A stretch of 64,000 nucleotides of DNA from Octadecabacter arcticus 238 (GCF_000155735.2 NC_020908.1:1121001-1185000), one strand, 5' to 3'; positions 53,153 to 63,161 are shown, numbered from the stretch's first letter. The notes: generated from the letters alone by a model not told the origin. Translations and numbers: made by a program.

Positions 53153-55273
53153 TTAGGACTTCGCGCGCGACTTGCGTGGAGCGGCGGTGCCACCCTTTGC
53201 GGCCAGTTGGCGGGCACGGTTTTTCTTGCTCGACGCTTTGCCCTGTGCCGGCGATCCGCCAGCGTTGGTTTTCGCATCTTTGCCTGCGTAGGGCTTGCCA
53301 GCTGGTTTGCCCGCATAGGGTTTGCCGCCAGACTTGTCGTCGTAAGGTTTGCGCGCCTTGATCGGTTCGATTGTGTCGTCAGAGGCTTTGTTTTTATCGT
53401 TCTTGCCTGCATAGGGCTTTTTGGTGTCGTATTTTGGCTTGGCACCCACTTTGGGCTTTCTCGGCTTTGGCGTGGATGTATCGTTCCAATCCACAGGCGT
53501 GGTGTTGCCGCTTGGTTTGAGTTCTGGTTTTTCGAAAGGTTTTTCCGCAGCCGGTTTAAAATCGGATTTATCTTTCGCCTTATACGCAGGCTTGTCCTTG
53601 TTTTTGTAGTCCGGCTTATCGCCAGACTTGTAATCGGGCTTGCCGCCAGACTTTGGACCATCATAGCGTGGTTTTGATTCTTTGCGGGCGGGGCCACGCT
53701 CAAAGCTTGGCGGGTTGGCAACGCGTGTCAATGGAGCGCCGTTTTCCAGTGTCATATCAGAGCCGAGCGCGGCGGTGAGGGTTTTTACAGACGCCTCACG
53801 GACCTCGATATAGGACGTGTCCGGTTGGATGCGGATCGCACCGATGTCGTCCTTGGTGATGTTGCCCATTTTACAGATCATCGGCAGGATGCGGCGCGGT
53901 TCAGCGCCGGCGTCGCGACCACCGGGCAGAGAGAACCAAACGCTTGGGCCAAAGGCTTGGCGTGGCTTTGCAGGCTCGCCCACGTCAGACAGCTCTTCTG
54001 GTGCGGTGTGCTTTTCACGGTAAAGACGCAGGTAGGCCGCGGCGAGTTGTTCTGGCGCGAAGCGTTCGGCCATCGTCGCGACCATCGCAGTTGCCGATTC
54101 TTCGACGTCGGCGGACCAATCGGTGTCTTCGAGCATGCGTTCTTCGTCTTTGGCGGTGACTTCGTCGGCGGAGGGCGCATCGGCCCATGTTGCCGTTAGT
54201 TTGGCCCATCCCAACAGACGCTCAGCTTTTTTGCGCACAGCTGGTGGCACGATCATTGCGGATGTGCCTTTGCGACCGGCGCGACCGGTGCGGCCAGAGC
54301 GGTGCAGCAGCGTGTCTTGGTTGGTCGGCAGTTCAGCGTGGATTACAAGGTCGAGGTTGGGCAGGTCGATGCCACGGGCTGCAACGTCAGTGGCCACACA
54401 AACCCGCGCACGGCCATCGCGCATGGATTGCAGCGCGTGGGTGCGTTCGGTTTGGGACAATTCGCCCGACAAGGCCACAACGCTAAAGCCACGGTTGGAC
54501 AGGCGGGTGGTCATGCGGTTGACGGTTGCGCGGGTGTTGCAGAACACGATGGCATTTGGCGCCTCGAAATAGCGCAGCACGTTGATGATGGCGTTTTCGG
54601 TATCGCGCGCCGACACGCGGAAGGCGCGGTATTCGATGTCTGCGTGCTGCTTTTCGCCGGTGGTGGTGGCGACGCGTTCTGCGTTGCGCTGATAGCGCTG
54701 CGCGAGTTTTGCGATGGACGCAGGCACGGTCGCAGAGAACAGCAACGTCTGACGGTCTTTTGGCGATTCATCGAGGATGAATTCAAGGTCTTCGCGAAAC
54801 CCAAGGTCGAGCATTTCATCGGCTTCGTCCAGCACAACCGCCTTCAGGTTGGACAGGTCGATGGATTTGCGCATGATGTGGTCGCGCAAACGTCCCGGAG
54901 TGGACACAACGATATGCGCACCACGGCCAAGGGCACGGCGTTCGTCGCGCATGTCCATGCCGCCAACAGTCGATGCGATGACTGCGCCAGTCTTTTCGTA
55001 CAGCCATTCAAGTTCGCGTTTAACCTGTAAGGCCAATTCGCGTGTCGGTGCGATTACCAAGGCTAGCGGCGCATCGGCGCGATCAAAGCGTTCAGCGTCT
55101 CCGAGCAGGTTGGGCGCGATGGCAATACCAAAGCCGAGCGTCTTGCCCGATCCAGTTTGCGCAGAGACCAAAAGGTCGCGGCCTTCCAGCGCGGGATCGC
55201 CGCATGCTTCTTGGACGGGGGTGAGCGTGTCGTAGCCACGCGCTTCGATGGCATCAGCAAGAGCCTGTTTCAC
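53153..55273 (-). CDS. DEAD-box ATP-dependent RNA helicase with RNA-binding and Lys-rich tail
   Basis: 706 residues. Helicase motifs in order: TPVQEAC (Q motif), AQTGSGKT (I), PTRELAL (Ia), TPGRL, DEAD (II), SAT (III), then ATDVAARGID and HRSGRTGRAGRKG (V/VI). A DbpA/CsdA-like RNA-binding domain lies at about 455-545 (FSLPGGRDAGAEPRRILPMICKMGNITKDDIGAIRIQ). The last 150 residues are low-complexity basic repeats (units such as KPDYKSGD, KPAYKAKD and KPYAGKP). This type of enzyme acts in ribosome assembly and RNA unwinding, often in the cold. It is a single gene with a strong hairpin after it. Confidence 0.93.
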   Translation of the reverse strand: MKQALADAIEARGYDTLTPVQEACGDPALEGRDLLVSAQTGSGKTLGFGIAIAPNLLGDAERFDRADAPLALVIAPTRELALQVKRELEWLYEKTGAVIASTVGGMDMRDERRALGRGAHIVVSTPGRLRDHIMRKSIDLSNLKAVVLDEADEMLDLGFREDLEFILDESPKDRQTLLFSATVPASIAKLAQRYQRNAERVATTTGEKQHADIEYRAFRVSARDTENAIINVLRYFEAPNAIVFCNTRATVNRMTTRLSNRGFSVVALSGELSQTERTHALQSMRDGRARVCVATDVAARGIDLPNLDLVIHAELPTNQDTLLHRSGRTGRAGRKGTSAMIVPPAVRKKAERLLGWAKLTATWADAPSADEVTAKDEERMLEDTDWSADVEESATAMVATMAERFAPEQLAAAYLRLYREKHTAPEELSDVGEPAKPRQAFGPSVWFSLPGGRDAGAEPRRILPMICKMGNITKDDIGAIRIQPDTSYIEVREASVKTLTAALGSDMTLENGAPLTRVANPPSFERGPARKESKPRYDGPKSGGKPDYKSGDKPDYKNKDKPAYKAKDKSDFKPAAEKPFEKPELKPSGNTTPVDWNDTSTPKPRKPKVGAKPKYDTKKPYAGKNDKNKASDDTIEPIKARKPYDDKSGGKPYAGKPAGKPYAGKDAKTNAGGSPAQGKASSKKNRARQLAAKGGTAAPRKSRAKS

Positions 55274-55407
55274 GAGATTTCACTTTTCTACATTGGGGTT
55301 TGGGCGCAGCCCCGATGGGCACGCGTCATTGTTTGACGCGGCCTTAACCTGTTGGAGCGCGCTTGTATAGGGCGCTTGGGTGGCAATCTGGTATGCAGTT
55401 TAGGGCG

Positions 55408-56175
55408 TCAACCCGTCTGCACGACACGCCGAAACGTGCGTGATTGCCACAATGGCCAGCCGATTATTTGGCTGATGGTGACAAATCGCAGCTCGCGCGC
55501 GGTCAGCCCGTCGAGGGTCTGGGGCATGGCGTCAATCGTGCCGCGGTGGATGTCGTGGCTTAGAACGATGCTGCCTTAATGGGTGTGCTGAAGGATGCGG
55601 TTGGCGACGACGCTGGTACCCGGTCGTCGCCAATCTTGTGGGTCGACAGACCACAGAATTGTCGGCAAGGCCCGCGTGGCGTGAAGGCCTGTGCGTTGGC
55701 TGCGGGTAAATGCGCCGTAGGGCGGGCGAAAAGTGACCGGTGGGCGACCGGTGACCTGAAAGATGGCATCCGTGGTGCGGTCAATTTCACTGGCGACGGT
55801 CGATGCGCTCAAGCGATCCAGAAACGGATGTGTGTAGCTGTGATTGCCAATCTCGTGGCCTTCTTCGGCGATGCGCCGCGCGATTTCAGGGTATTGCACC
55901 ACGCGGTTGCCAATCAGATAGAACGTGGCGCGAATGTCGCGTTCGCGCAGCATATCGAGAAGGCGCGGCGTGTTGGTGGGGTGTGGCCGATCATCAAACG
56001 TCATGGCAACCACGGGAGACGGTGTGCTGACGGCGGTTATCGTCGCCGCATCCGTGTTGATGATGTCGTCTGGCAGGGCAATCAACGCCCGCGCCGAGGC
56101 TTGTGTGCCGCTCATTGTAGCGGCGCATGCGCCAAGACCAGCCGCCAATGCGTGGCGGCGCGAAAGTAATACCAT
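55408..56175 (-). pseudogene. Polysaccharide deacetylase family gene with an in-frame TAA
   Basis: The frame opens at 56175 with a Tat-like leader (LSRRHALAAGLGACAATMSGTQASA) and carries the NodB domain: VVAMTFDDRPHP, ATFYLIGNRVVQYPEIARRIAEEGHEIGNHSYTHPF (metal-binding His pair), and VTFRPPYGAFT. TAA at 55576-55578 stops it at residue 199. The same frame continues without another stop through GSIVLSHDIHRGTIDAMPQTLDGL to a TGA at 55408-55410, so one point mutation is enough to explain the break. The usual TFDDGP is TFDDRP here, an unusual change next to the catalytic Asp. Confidence 0.82.
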
Positions 56176-56384
56176 TTGATCCCCCCAGGGATTTATCTGC
56201 AGACTCGACGACAGCTGGCGGTATTTCGCACTGAAATTAAAGTATTTTTTGTAAAATCGTGGCGGCGCAGGGCGCGCACATCACACACACACTGCATCTT
56301 GTGGGGGTTGATGTGTGAAAAGCTGCGATTGTGCTTCGCTTGTGGCTTGACGGGGTGCGCACCCGTCCCTAGAAGCCAAGCACG

Positions 56385-56398
56385 TTGATGCAAATCAG
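56385..56398 (+). promoter_or_regulatory. FNR-like box upstream of tRNA-Asp
   Basis: TTGATGCAAATCAG matches the FNR/FnrL consensus TTGAT-N4-ATCAA at all but the last base and lies 11 bp before the first tRNA-Asp. Regulation of a tRNA gene by FnrL would be unusual; a chance match is possible. Confidence 0.35.
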
Positions 56399-56408
56399 CG
56401 GACAGTGG

Positions 56409-56485
56409 GCGGTTGTAGCTCAGTTGGTTAGAGTACCGGCCTGTCACGCCGGGGGTCGCGGGTTCGAGTCCCGTCAACCGCGCCA
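56409..56485 (+). tRNA. tRNA-Asp (GTC), copy 1
   Basis: A 77-nt cloverleaf with acceptor stem GCGGTTG/CAACCGC, D arm, anticodon loop CTGTCAC (anticodon GTC), T arm GGGTTCGAGTCCC and encoded CCA. The frame on the minus strand through it (56193-56486) is a known type of false ORF. Confidence 0.97.
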
Positions 56486-56567
56486 CCGCTGTCCCTTTGG
56501 TCCCTAGGTTTGGGACCCGTTGGCCCAGGACTTGGGCTCCCTTGGTTCGGGGTTACGAACCAAGTGC

Positions 56568-56644
56568 GCGGTTGTAGCTCAGTTGGTTAGAGTACCGGCC
56601 TGTCACGCCGGGGGTCGCGGGTTCGAGTCCCGTCAACCGCGCCA
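56568..56644 (+). tRNA. tRNA-Asp (GTC), copy 2
   Basis: Identical to copy 1 over all 77 nt, 82 bp further. The spacer contains the hairpin CTTGGTTCG-GGGTTA-CGAACCAAG (about 56540-56564). The pair is probably cotranscribed. Confidence 0.97.
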
Positions 56645-56758
56645 CTTTTATCTTCATAAAATTATCGGCAAATCAGTGGCTCATTGCCGCCACATTTGCT
56701 GTTTAATGATTCTCCAAAATATAGTGCAGTAATGAGCTGTCGCAGTTTTGAGGCTTCG

Positions 56759-57517
56759 ATGATGACCTATGAAATGGCAATGTTAATGAACTGGCTACTG
56801 GTGGCGTCCGGTTTGCTTGCGTCTGATCTGTTCAGCGATTTGTTCACCAGCAGTTCTAATGATGCGTCTGACGACGACGTGGACGTTGAGCCGATCCGCG
56901 AACTGACCCTGCTCGGACTGGGGGATAATACATTTGTCGGTACCGACGCGGATGACAGTGTTTTGGGCCAAGCGGGAAATGATACGATTTCTGGCGAGGG
57001 CGGCGCGGACGATATTGAGGGCAATACCGGCGACGATTTCATTTCTGGCGGTTCGGGCAACGATATTTTGGCCGGTGGCAGTGACACTGACAAGATCTTT
57101 GGTGGCGACGGCGACGATATTTTGTCGAGCGATCGTTTAGATGAGGATGCGGATTGGTCACGCGGTGAAGATGAAATCTTGCATGGTGGCGCGGGCGACG
57201 ATCAGCTGTACTTTTCGGATGGCGATGAAGCGATTGGCGGCACTGGTGCCGATACGTTTGGCATGATCTTCTCGGATGAAGGCAGTGCGCAAATTTCCGA
57301 TTTTAACCCCGAAGAGGACAATGTCGTTCTTTATGTCGACGACCTCAGTGAGGAGACATCGCTGATCATCAGTTATTTTACTGATGAGGATGCTGGAAAT
57401 ACCACTGTATCCTTGGACGGCACCCCGACGTTGGTTTTTGACGGTGTGTTTACGCCAGAACAGCTCGCGGTGACGCTGGCGGACACTGATTCGAATGATT
57501 TTTCCACCGCGCCATAA
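56759..57517 (+). CDS. RTX (hemolysin-type) calcium-binding repeat protein
   Basis: About 252 residues from MMTYEMAMLM. A hydrophobic N-terminal helix (MNWLLVASGLLASDLF) is followed by an acidic linker. RTX nonapeptide repeats (GGxGxDxUx) then run at about 70-155: GQAGNDTISGEGGADDIEG, NTGDDFISGGSGNDILAGG and FGGDGDDIL. The repeats fold into a calcium-loaded beta-roll, usually on secreted or surface proteins. The start is uncertain, since the frame is open to 56684. It is convergent with the Hint-domain gene, and in this group RTX and Hint proteins often occur close together. Confidence 0.85.
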   Translation: MMTYEMAMLMNWLLVASGLLASDLFSDLFTSSSNDASDDDVDVEPIRELTLLGLGDNTFVGTDADDSVLGQAGNDTISGEGGADDIEGNTGDDFISGGSGNDILAGGSDTDKIFGGDGDDILSSDRLDEDADWSRGEDEILHGGAGDDQLYFSDGDEAIGGTGADTFGMIFSDEGSAQISDFNPEEDNVVLYVDDLSEETSLIISYFTDEDAGNTTVSLDGTPTLVFDGVFTPEQLAVTLADTDSNDFSTAP

Positions 57518-57670
57518 TGCTCCCACCTTAGGGACTACGTCATGGAGTTGATGAGGGTCGTGTGCGTGACAAGACTGTTTCGTTGCCGGTTGCGTCCCTG
57601 AAGGGGCGCAGCAGCTGCGTGGGTGCAGCTGTATTCGTAAATAACTAAATGTGGGTTTCCCGTTTGAGCG

Positions 57671-57716
57671 CACAGCCTGCACGCGGGGCCAATGGTGCAT
57701 AAACACGCAGGCTGTG
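57671..57716. terminator. Inverted repeat between convergent RTX and Hint genes
   Basis: CACAGCCTGC (57671-57680) and GCAGGCTGTG (57707-57716) are perfectly complementary around a 26-nt loop, in the 206-bp gap between two genes that end towards each other. There is no clear T-run, so the terminator role is only likely. Confidence 0.4.
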
Positions 57717-57723
57717 GTGCGCC

Positions 57724-58791
57724 CTAAACCTGTTGGAGGGCGCGGCCGTTGCGGTTGTGGCGCGCGATCAATTTGATCTGTTCGCGCCGCGCCGGAATGA
57801 GAACTGCTGGGGCAGGAGTTATGCCCTGCGACAATTCTGGAAGCAGCGTCAGGATTTCAAGGCGCGCGTCGTGCGACAATGCTTCCATCGCGGCGGGGCC
57901 TGCAAACAGGCTTTCGGTGTGCGCACCGTCCGCACAGATGACTTCGTGTTCGTCAAATAACAGGTGGAAATAAGTGGTGGGCCGCACGGTCGTGTCCACG
58001 TCAATGCCGGGCAGGTCGGTGAGGCGAATTGCGCTGACCAGCACGTCACGCACACCGAACATGCGCTGTGCGATGATAGATGACACCATCATGCGGTGTT
58101 GGCGCGACACACGCATGTCACGCGCAGGCACGCCGTGCCCAAGTGCGTCGGCACGGATCAACACGGGACGAAGTTTTTCATTTTTGGTCAGGTCGTCCGC
58201 CGTTAGCGATTTACAGCCAATCCAGCGCAGTGGGCGCGCGCCATTGAGAGTATCGACAATTGATCCCGCGCGCAGGTCTTGCACCAATGTTGGCCCGTTC
58301 GGGGTATCGATTAGCGTGTCTTTCGTCAGGCAAACCATGATGGAGATGTCATCAATCAGAGCGCCGTAAGAATCGTTCGGGCCGATTTCGGTGAACGTGA
58401 GTGTATATTCACCAGTCGTCGGAAACGTGACGGGGAAGGTGAACGTCTGGAATGTCTCAGTTGTGGGCAGGATCGTGGTCTCAAAGATGACCGCGCCGAC
58501 GTTGTCGGTAATTTGAACGGTAAACCCATCCTCACCCGCGATCGTTTTTTGTGAGCGCAAGGCGGCTTCAAATACAAGATCAGTGGTTTGGCCTGCAGCG
58601 ACGCTGAACGTTTGTTGCATCACTGTGGTCTGGTTCGCGCCACCGTTCATTTCTGCAACGCTGTCGTTGGATCCGTTACTTTGATAGGTATTTTCCGAAT
58701 ACGTGGTTTCCAGATCGGTGCCGGACCACCCGAAGTTGGCGTCGCCAGGGTTTTGATCAAATGATCCGTTTACAATAACATTTGTTGGCAT
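57724..58791 (-). CDS. Hint (Hedgehog/intein) domain-containing protein
   Basis: 355 residues. The N-terminal 150 form a beta-rich domain (VNGSFDQNPGDANFGWSGTDLETTY, TFPTTGEYTLTFTEIG) like a carbohydrate-binding or adhesion module. From about residue 155 a Hint domain starts at the nucleophile-like Cys (CLTKDTLIDTPNGPTLVQDLRAG) and includes RPLRWIGCKSL, VSRQHRMMV and FHLLFDEHEVICADGAHTESL. Such proteins are common and multi-copy in Roseobacters; self-processing or attachment of the N-terminal part is inferred, not shown. ATG 58791 is a good start with no classical signal peptide. Confidence 0.88.
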   Translation of the reverse strand: MPTNVIVNGSFDQNPGDANFGWSGTDLETTYSENTYQSNGSNDSVAEMNGGANQTTVMQQTFSVAAGQTTDLVFEAALRSQKTIAGEDGFTVQITDNVGAVIFETTILPTTETFQTFTFPVTFPTTGEYTLTFTEIGPNDSYGALIDDISIMVCLTKDTLIDTPNGPTLVQDLRAGSIVDTLNGARPLRWIGCKSLTADDLTKNEKLRPVLIRADALGHGVPARDMRVSRQHRMMVSSIIAQRMFGVRDVLVSAIRLTDLPGIDVDTTVRPTTYFHLLFDEHEVICADGAHTESLFAGPAAMEALSHDARLEILTLLPELSQGITPAPAVLIPARREQIKLIARHNRNGRALQQV

Positions 58792-58966
58792 CGATAAGCA
58801 CTCGCAGGTTGTGGCACACGGTTAAGATGCAATGGTTGAGCCTGCGCAATAGGGTACGTAATCGTTGATAAAATGGCGTCAACAGCGTTTTAGTTTGGTG
58901 ATAATAAGGCTGGGTCAGAAGAGCGCACCCGGGACGTTTCCCGTCAGGGTTGTCTGGCCGGATACG

Positions 58967-60286
58967 CTAATTGGCGGATCGTGCCTGCGCAAAGGCGGCC
59001 CGCAGCAAGGGGTCTTCGCCTGCCAACAGGGGCGCGGCGGTGATCGCAAAGGCGATGTCGGGCGGGACGCCGACGGCTTCAAACGATTGGCCGTCCAGTG
59101 TGCGGTAGGTCTGATGTGACAGTCCAAGGTCCCAACCGTTTGCCAGTTTGAACCCCAGAATGTCGGACAACCCGCCAGAGGTGGTCTGGCCCATCGTGGT
59201 CACTTGTGGCAGGTCGCGCAGCGCCATCGTCAGGATTTCTGCGGCAGACCCAGTGAGTTGGCTGGTCAGCACGATCACGGGTTGCATCATCGGTGTTGCG
59301 TCAAACGGCTGCAGCGTGGCTGTGAACGGCGCGGATTGGCCCGACCCGTCGCGGGTGGTTTTGGTGAACATATCCAACGGGGTGTCTACGAAATGGCTGG
59401 CGACGCCAACGGACACTGAATCTGATCCGCCTGGATTGTAGCGCAGATCGATGATGAACGAATTGGCGTCTGCCATGCCGTCCGTGACCTGTGCAAACGC
59501 CAGTGCCATGGCGGTTTGGCTTGTGGTGCCAAACGGTGTGTCGATGTCCATATGCCGGATCAACACATAGCCGACCCCGTCGGGCAGCAGGACGTATTCA
59601 ATGCCCGTTAGGTCAACGGCGGTGAGGTCCGTGCCAAGCGTGTCGCGTGCGATTTGTGTTAGGGTATCGCGGTTGAGAGGATCCACCAGCCAGTCAGGCC
59701 CCTGCGCAGGAGAGACATAGCCGATGGGCGCGCCGATCTGGACGTGACCGTCATCAAGGCCCTGCAAAGTGTCTGACAGCAGCGCGAGGAGAGCGCTGTC
59801 CGTCATCGTGTCGCCAACTGCGGGCGCGAATGCGCGCCGCGCATCCCAATCGACGCCGTGCAGATCAAAAAACGCGTAATGTTCATCCATGGCCGACCAC
59901 AGGGAGTCGAACACGGCGCGCGGGGTGGCGTTGGGATCGGCGGGGCCGCAGGTGTCAGGCAAGGCGTCAATACGATCAAGGATCATCGGGTCAAGCGAGC
60001 CATCCACTGTCAGGTGCAATTGGGTGTCAATCACGGACACAGTTGCGCCTTGGGTCAGTTCGACAAGCTTCATATGGGCGGGGAACGACAGCTGATGCAG
60101 ACAGGCCACGCTGGTTTCTGAATACATCTTGGCGGTAAACGGCGATAGCGTGATGATCGTGCCGCCGGATTGCGCCCGCCAGACACCGCGTTCGTCGCCG
60201 TTTGGCATGTAAAAGACCCATGTCACCGCGATGGCTGCAACAAAGGTGGCAATCACAATCCAGATTTGGTTGAGAAGGCGTTTCAT
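58967..60286 (-). CDS. S41 family peptidase, exported/membrane-anchored
   Basis: 439 residues with an N-terminal membrane anchor (IWIVIATFVAAIAVTWVFYM). The tail-specific protease core holds LLPDGVGYVLIRHM, FIIDLRYNPGGSDSVSVGVASHF, VIVLTSQLTGSAAEILTMALR with the nucleophile Ser in LTGSAAE, and TMGQTTSGGLSD. No PDZ domain is evident. It probably acts in the periplasm; its substrate is unknown. It is transcribed after the M20 dipeptidase gene, 19 bp apart, and the two may form an operon for peptide breakdown. Confidence 0.9.
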   Translation of the reverse strand: MKRLLNQIWIVIATFVAAIAVTWVFYMPNGDERGVWRAQSGGTIITLSPFTAKMYSETSVACLHQLSFPAHMKLVELTQGATVSVIDTQLHLTVDGSLDPMILDRIDALPDTCGPADPNATPRAVFDSLWSAMDEHYAFFDLHGVDWDARRAFAPAVGDTMTDSALLALLSDTLQGLDDGHVQIGAPIGYVSPAQGPDWLVDPLNRDTLTQIARDTLGTDLTAVDLTGIEYVLLPDGVGYVLIRHMDIDTPFGTTSQTAMALAFAQVTDGMADANSFIIDLRYNPGGSDSVSVGVASHFVDTPLDMFTKTTRDGSGQSAPFTATLQPFDATPMMQPVIVLTSQLTGSAAEILTMALRDLPQVTTMGQTTSGGLSDILGFKLANGWDLGLSHQTYRTLDGQSFEAVGVPPDIAFAITAAPLLAGEDPLLRAAFAQARSAN

Positions 60287-60305
60287 CTACAGGCCTCGTG
60301 CTTGG

Positions 60306-61691
60306 TTAAGTCAGTGCGGCCAGCACACGGGCCCAAGACCGCGTGCCTTTGTGAAACGCCTCAACGTCATATTTTTCGTTCGGGGAATGGATGCGGTCGT
60401 CCTCGGCCCCAAAGCCGATCAGCATGGCGTCCATGTCGAGAACGGATTTGAAATGGCCCGCGATGGGGATGGAGCCGCCCATGCCAACAAACACGGCCTC
60501 GCGGTTCCATTCATCAGAAAGGGCCTGACGTGCCAGTTCGAATTCGGGGCGGTCGGTGTTCATGACAGATGCGGGCGCGCCTTCGAGGTCGTTGTTCCAT
60601 GTGATGGTTGTGTCAGGCCGCAACTGGTCCTCGACGTGTTTGCGCAGCGCGGTGCGCAGTTTGTCAGGGTCCATATCGCCCACCAAACGGCAGGTGATTT
60701 TGCAATGGGCGTCGGCGGGGATCACGGTTTTGGATCCCGCACCTTGATAGCCGCCCCACAGTCCGTTGATTTCCAAAGTGGGCCGCGACCATTGCTGTTC
60801 GAGCACGGAATAGCCTTTTTCGCCAGCGGGCGTCGTTAGCACTGCGCCGGACATATAATCCGCCTCATTAAAACCGCAGGTTTCCCATTGCGCCAACAGG
60901 TTGTCACCGATTTCAATGACGTCGTCATAAAACCCGTCGATCGTCACGCGGCCTTGGTCATCATGAAACGACGCGATAATGCGGCTGATTTCACGAAGCG
61001 GGTTGATTGCCGGGCCGCCGTAGTGCCCCGAATGAAGGTCCATCGCGGGGCCGTGCAGGGTGAATTCCTCCTTTAGCATGCCACGCAATTGGCTGGCGAT
61101 TGACGGCACGCCCGGCGCGACCATGCCAGTGTCGCAGATCAGCGCGAGGTCGGCTTTCAATTCATCGGCATTCGCGTGCATGAACGGAACGAGCGAGGGC
61201 GATCCGGTTTCTTCTTCGCCTTCAAATAGGAAGCTGATTTTGCACGGCAGTTCACCGTTTACCGCGATCCAGGCGCGGCAGGCTTCCATGAACGTCATCA
61301 ACTGGCCTTTGTCGTCGGCTGTGCCTCGGCCACGAATAACTTTCTTGCCGTCCCTGTCTTCGATAAACGGCGCAAACGGATCGTGATCCCATAAGTCAAT
61401 TGGATCAACCGGTTGCACGTCGTAGTGGCCATAAAACAGCAAGTGAGGTCCGGTGTTGCCCACATGCCCGATGACAATGGGGTGCAGCGGGGTTTCGCGT
61501 TTGGATGCATCCACACCAAGGGACGCGAGATCGGCAACCAGCCAGTCGGCGGCTTTGTTAATCCCGTCTTTATAGGCAGGGTCGGTGGACACCGATTGCA
61601 GCCGCAGCAGCCCCATCAACCGATCAAGAGAGACATCAAGGTCAGCGTCGATTTTTGCGAGGACGGCATCAAGGTTGCTGTTGTGGGACAT
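60306..61691 (-). CDS. M20 family dipeptidase
   Basis: A 461-residue zinc dipeptidase of the carnosinase-like M20 branch. Metal and catalytic sites are HLLFYGHYDVQPVDP (His and Asp), GRGTADDKGQL, ISFLFEGEEETGSP (Glu pair), LICDTG and, in the C-terminal part, the His in DRIHSPNEKYDVEAFHKGTR. The dimerisation domain (about 200-320) includes LHSGHYGG. The cytoplasmic enzyme hydrolyses small peptides. It lies just upstream of the S41 peptidase gene. Confidence 0.94.
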   Translation of the reverse strand: MSHNSNLDAVLAKIDADLDVSLDRLMGLLRLQSVSTDPAYKDGINKAADWLVADLASLGVDASKRETPLHPIVIGHVGNTGPHLLFYGHYDVQPVDPIDLWDHDPFAPFIEDRDGKKVIRGRGTADDKGQLMTFMEACRAWIAVNGELPCKISFLFEGEEETGSPSLVPFMHANADELKADLALICDTGMVAPGVPSIASQLRGMLKEEFTLHGPAMDLHSGHYGGPAINPLREISRIIASFHDDQGRVTIDGFYDDVIEIGDNLLAQWETCGFNEADYMSGAVLTTPAGEKGYSVLEQQWSRPTLEINGLWGGYQGAGSKTVIPADAHCKITCRLVGDMDPDKLRTALRKHVEDQLRPDTTITWNNDLEGAPASVMNTDRPEFELARQALSDEWNREAVFVGMGGSIPIAGHFKSVLDMDAMLIGFGAEDDRIHSPNEKYDVEAFHKGTRSWARVLAALT

Positions 61692-61763
61692 GGGGATACT
61701 CCGGCGGTTGGATTTTGCGCAAGAGTGTCACAGTAAATCGCCGCGTCAAGCGCGTGTGATTGC

Positions 61764-61777
61764 TTGATGCAGATCAA
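61764..61777 (+). promoter_or_regulatory. FNR/FnrL binding site upstream of hemA
   Basis: TTGATGCAGATCAA is a perfect TTGAT-N4-ATCAA box, about 160 bp upstream of the hemA start. Control of hemA by FnrL is known in Rhodobacter, so oxygen-dependent regulation of tetrapyrrole synthesis is likely here. Confidence 0.8.
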
Positions 61778-61937
61778 AGAAACGGGTGGCACAGGTTGCT
61801 ATATGTGCGACCAACGGTAACAGGGGCGTAATAACGACGTTCCAAGTGTTGCCTGACATGGGACGGGTATATATCAAGGAGTACGAACCTTGACCTCGGG
61901 ATGTGTCCCAAGGCTGCACGACAAGGGAACGAAAACA

Positions 61938-63161
61938 TTGAACTTTGACGCAAAACTCGACGTGGCATTGGCCCGACTTCATGATGAAGGCCGATATCGT
62001 ACGTTTATCGACATAGAACGCAAAAAGGGTCATTACCCGCATGCGATCTGGACCACGCCCGAGGGCGAGGAAAAGGACATCACCGTGTGGTGTGGCAACG
62101 ACTATCTTGGCATGGGCCAGCATCCGGTGGTGCTTGACGCAATGCACGCCGCACTTGACGCCACTGGCGCCGGGTCAGGCGGGACGCGCAATATTTCGGG
62201 CACCACGGTGTATCACAAGCGGCTTGAGGCCGAGTTGTCGGACCTGCACGGCAAAGAAGAGGCGCTGCTGTTTACATCCGCCTACATCGCCAATGATGCG
62301 ACACTGTCGACATTGCCGCGCCTGTTCCCTGGTCTGATTATCTATTCGGACTCTTTGAACCACGCATCGATGATCGAAGGTATCCGGCGCAACGGCGGCG
62401 AAAAACGGATTTTCAAGCACAATGATCTGGATGATCTGCGCCGCATTATGGCCGCTGATAATCCTGATGCGCCGAAGCTGATCGCATTCGAATCAGTGTA
62501 TTCCATGGATGGCGATTTCGCGCCGATTGAGGCGATTTGTGATCTGGCCGATGAATTTGGAGCGCTGACGTATATCGACGAAGTCCACGCTGTTGGCATG
62601 TATGGCCCGCGCGGCGGCGGCATTGCCGAACGCTATGGGCTGGCGCACCGCGTCGATATTATCAACGGCACATTGGCCAAGGCGTTTGGCGTCATGGGCG
62701 GCTACATCGCGGCAAGCGCGAAAATGTGTGACGCGGTACGGTCTTATGCGCCGGGGTTTATTTTCACGACATCGATCCCGCCCGCCGTTGCGGCGGGGGC
62801 GGCTGCGTCTGTTGCGCATCTGAAGACCGATCAGAACCTGCGCGATGAGCAGCAAACACAGGCGAAAATCCTGAAAACCCGTCTGCGTGGGCTTGGACTG
62901 CCAATTATTGATCATGGCAGCCATATCGTGCCGCTGATTGTTGGTGATCCGGTCCACACGCAAAAACTGTCCAATATGTTGTTGCAGGAACATGGCATGT
63001 ACGTGCAGCCGATCAATTTTCCGACGGTGCCGCGTGGCACCGAACGGTTGCGGTTCACTCCATCGCCAGTTCATGGACCAAAGGAAATGGACGCGCTTGT
63101 GAAAGCGCTGGATTCACTGTGGTCCCATTGTGCGCTGAATCGCGCCGAGCTTGCCGGTTGA
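61938..63161 (+). CDS. hemA: 5-aminolevulinate synthase
   Basis: PLP enzyme that condenses glycine and succinyl-CoA, the first step of haem and bacteriochlorophyll synthesis by the Shemin pathway. It has 408 residues. Conserved parts are [43 protein letters not shown], the PLP Asp in [12 protein letters not shown], and the Schiff-base Lys in [14 protein letters not shown]. The start is set at TTG 61938 ([11 protein letters not shown]), after AGGGAACG, because family members begin here; the frame extends to another TTG at 61890. An FnrL box lies upstream. Confidence 0.95.
   Translation: MNFDAKLDVALARLHDEGRYRTFIDIERKKGHYPHAIWTTPEGEEKDITVWCGNDYLGMGQHPVVLDAMHAALDATGAGSGGTRNISGTTVYHKRLEAELSDLHGKEEALLFTSAYIANDATLSTLPRLFPGLIIYSDSLNHASMIEGIRRNGGEKRIFKHNDLDDLRRIMAADNPDAPKLIAFESVYSMDGDFAPIEAICDLADEFGALTYIDEVHAVGMYGPRGGGIAERYGLAHRVDIINGTLAKAFGVMGGYIAASAKMCDAVRSYAPGFIFTTSIPPAVAAGAAASVAHLKTDQNLRDEQQTQAKILKTRLRGLGLPIIDHGSHIVPLIVGDPVHTQKLSNMLLQEHGMYVQPINFPTVPRGTERLRFTPSPVHGPKEMDALVKALDSLWSHCALNRAELAG

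Noticed and set aside
56193..56486. 97-codon minus-strand frame with MARLTGLEPATPGVTGRYS at its start.
   Set aside because: It is the complement of tRNA-Asp, a common false prediction.
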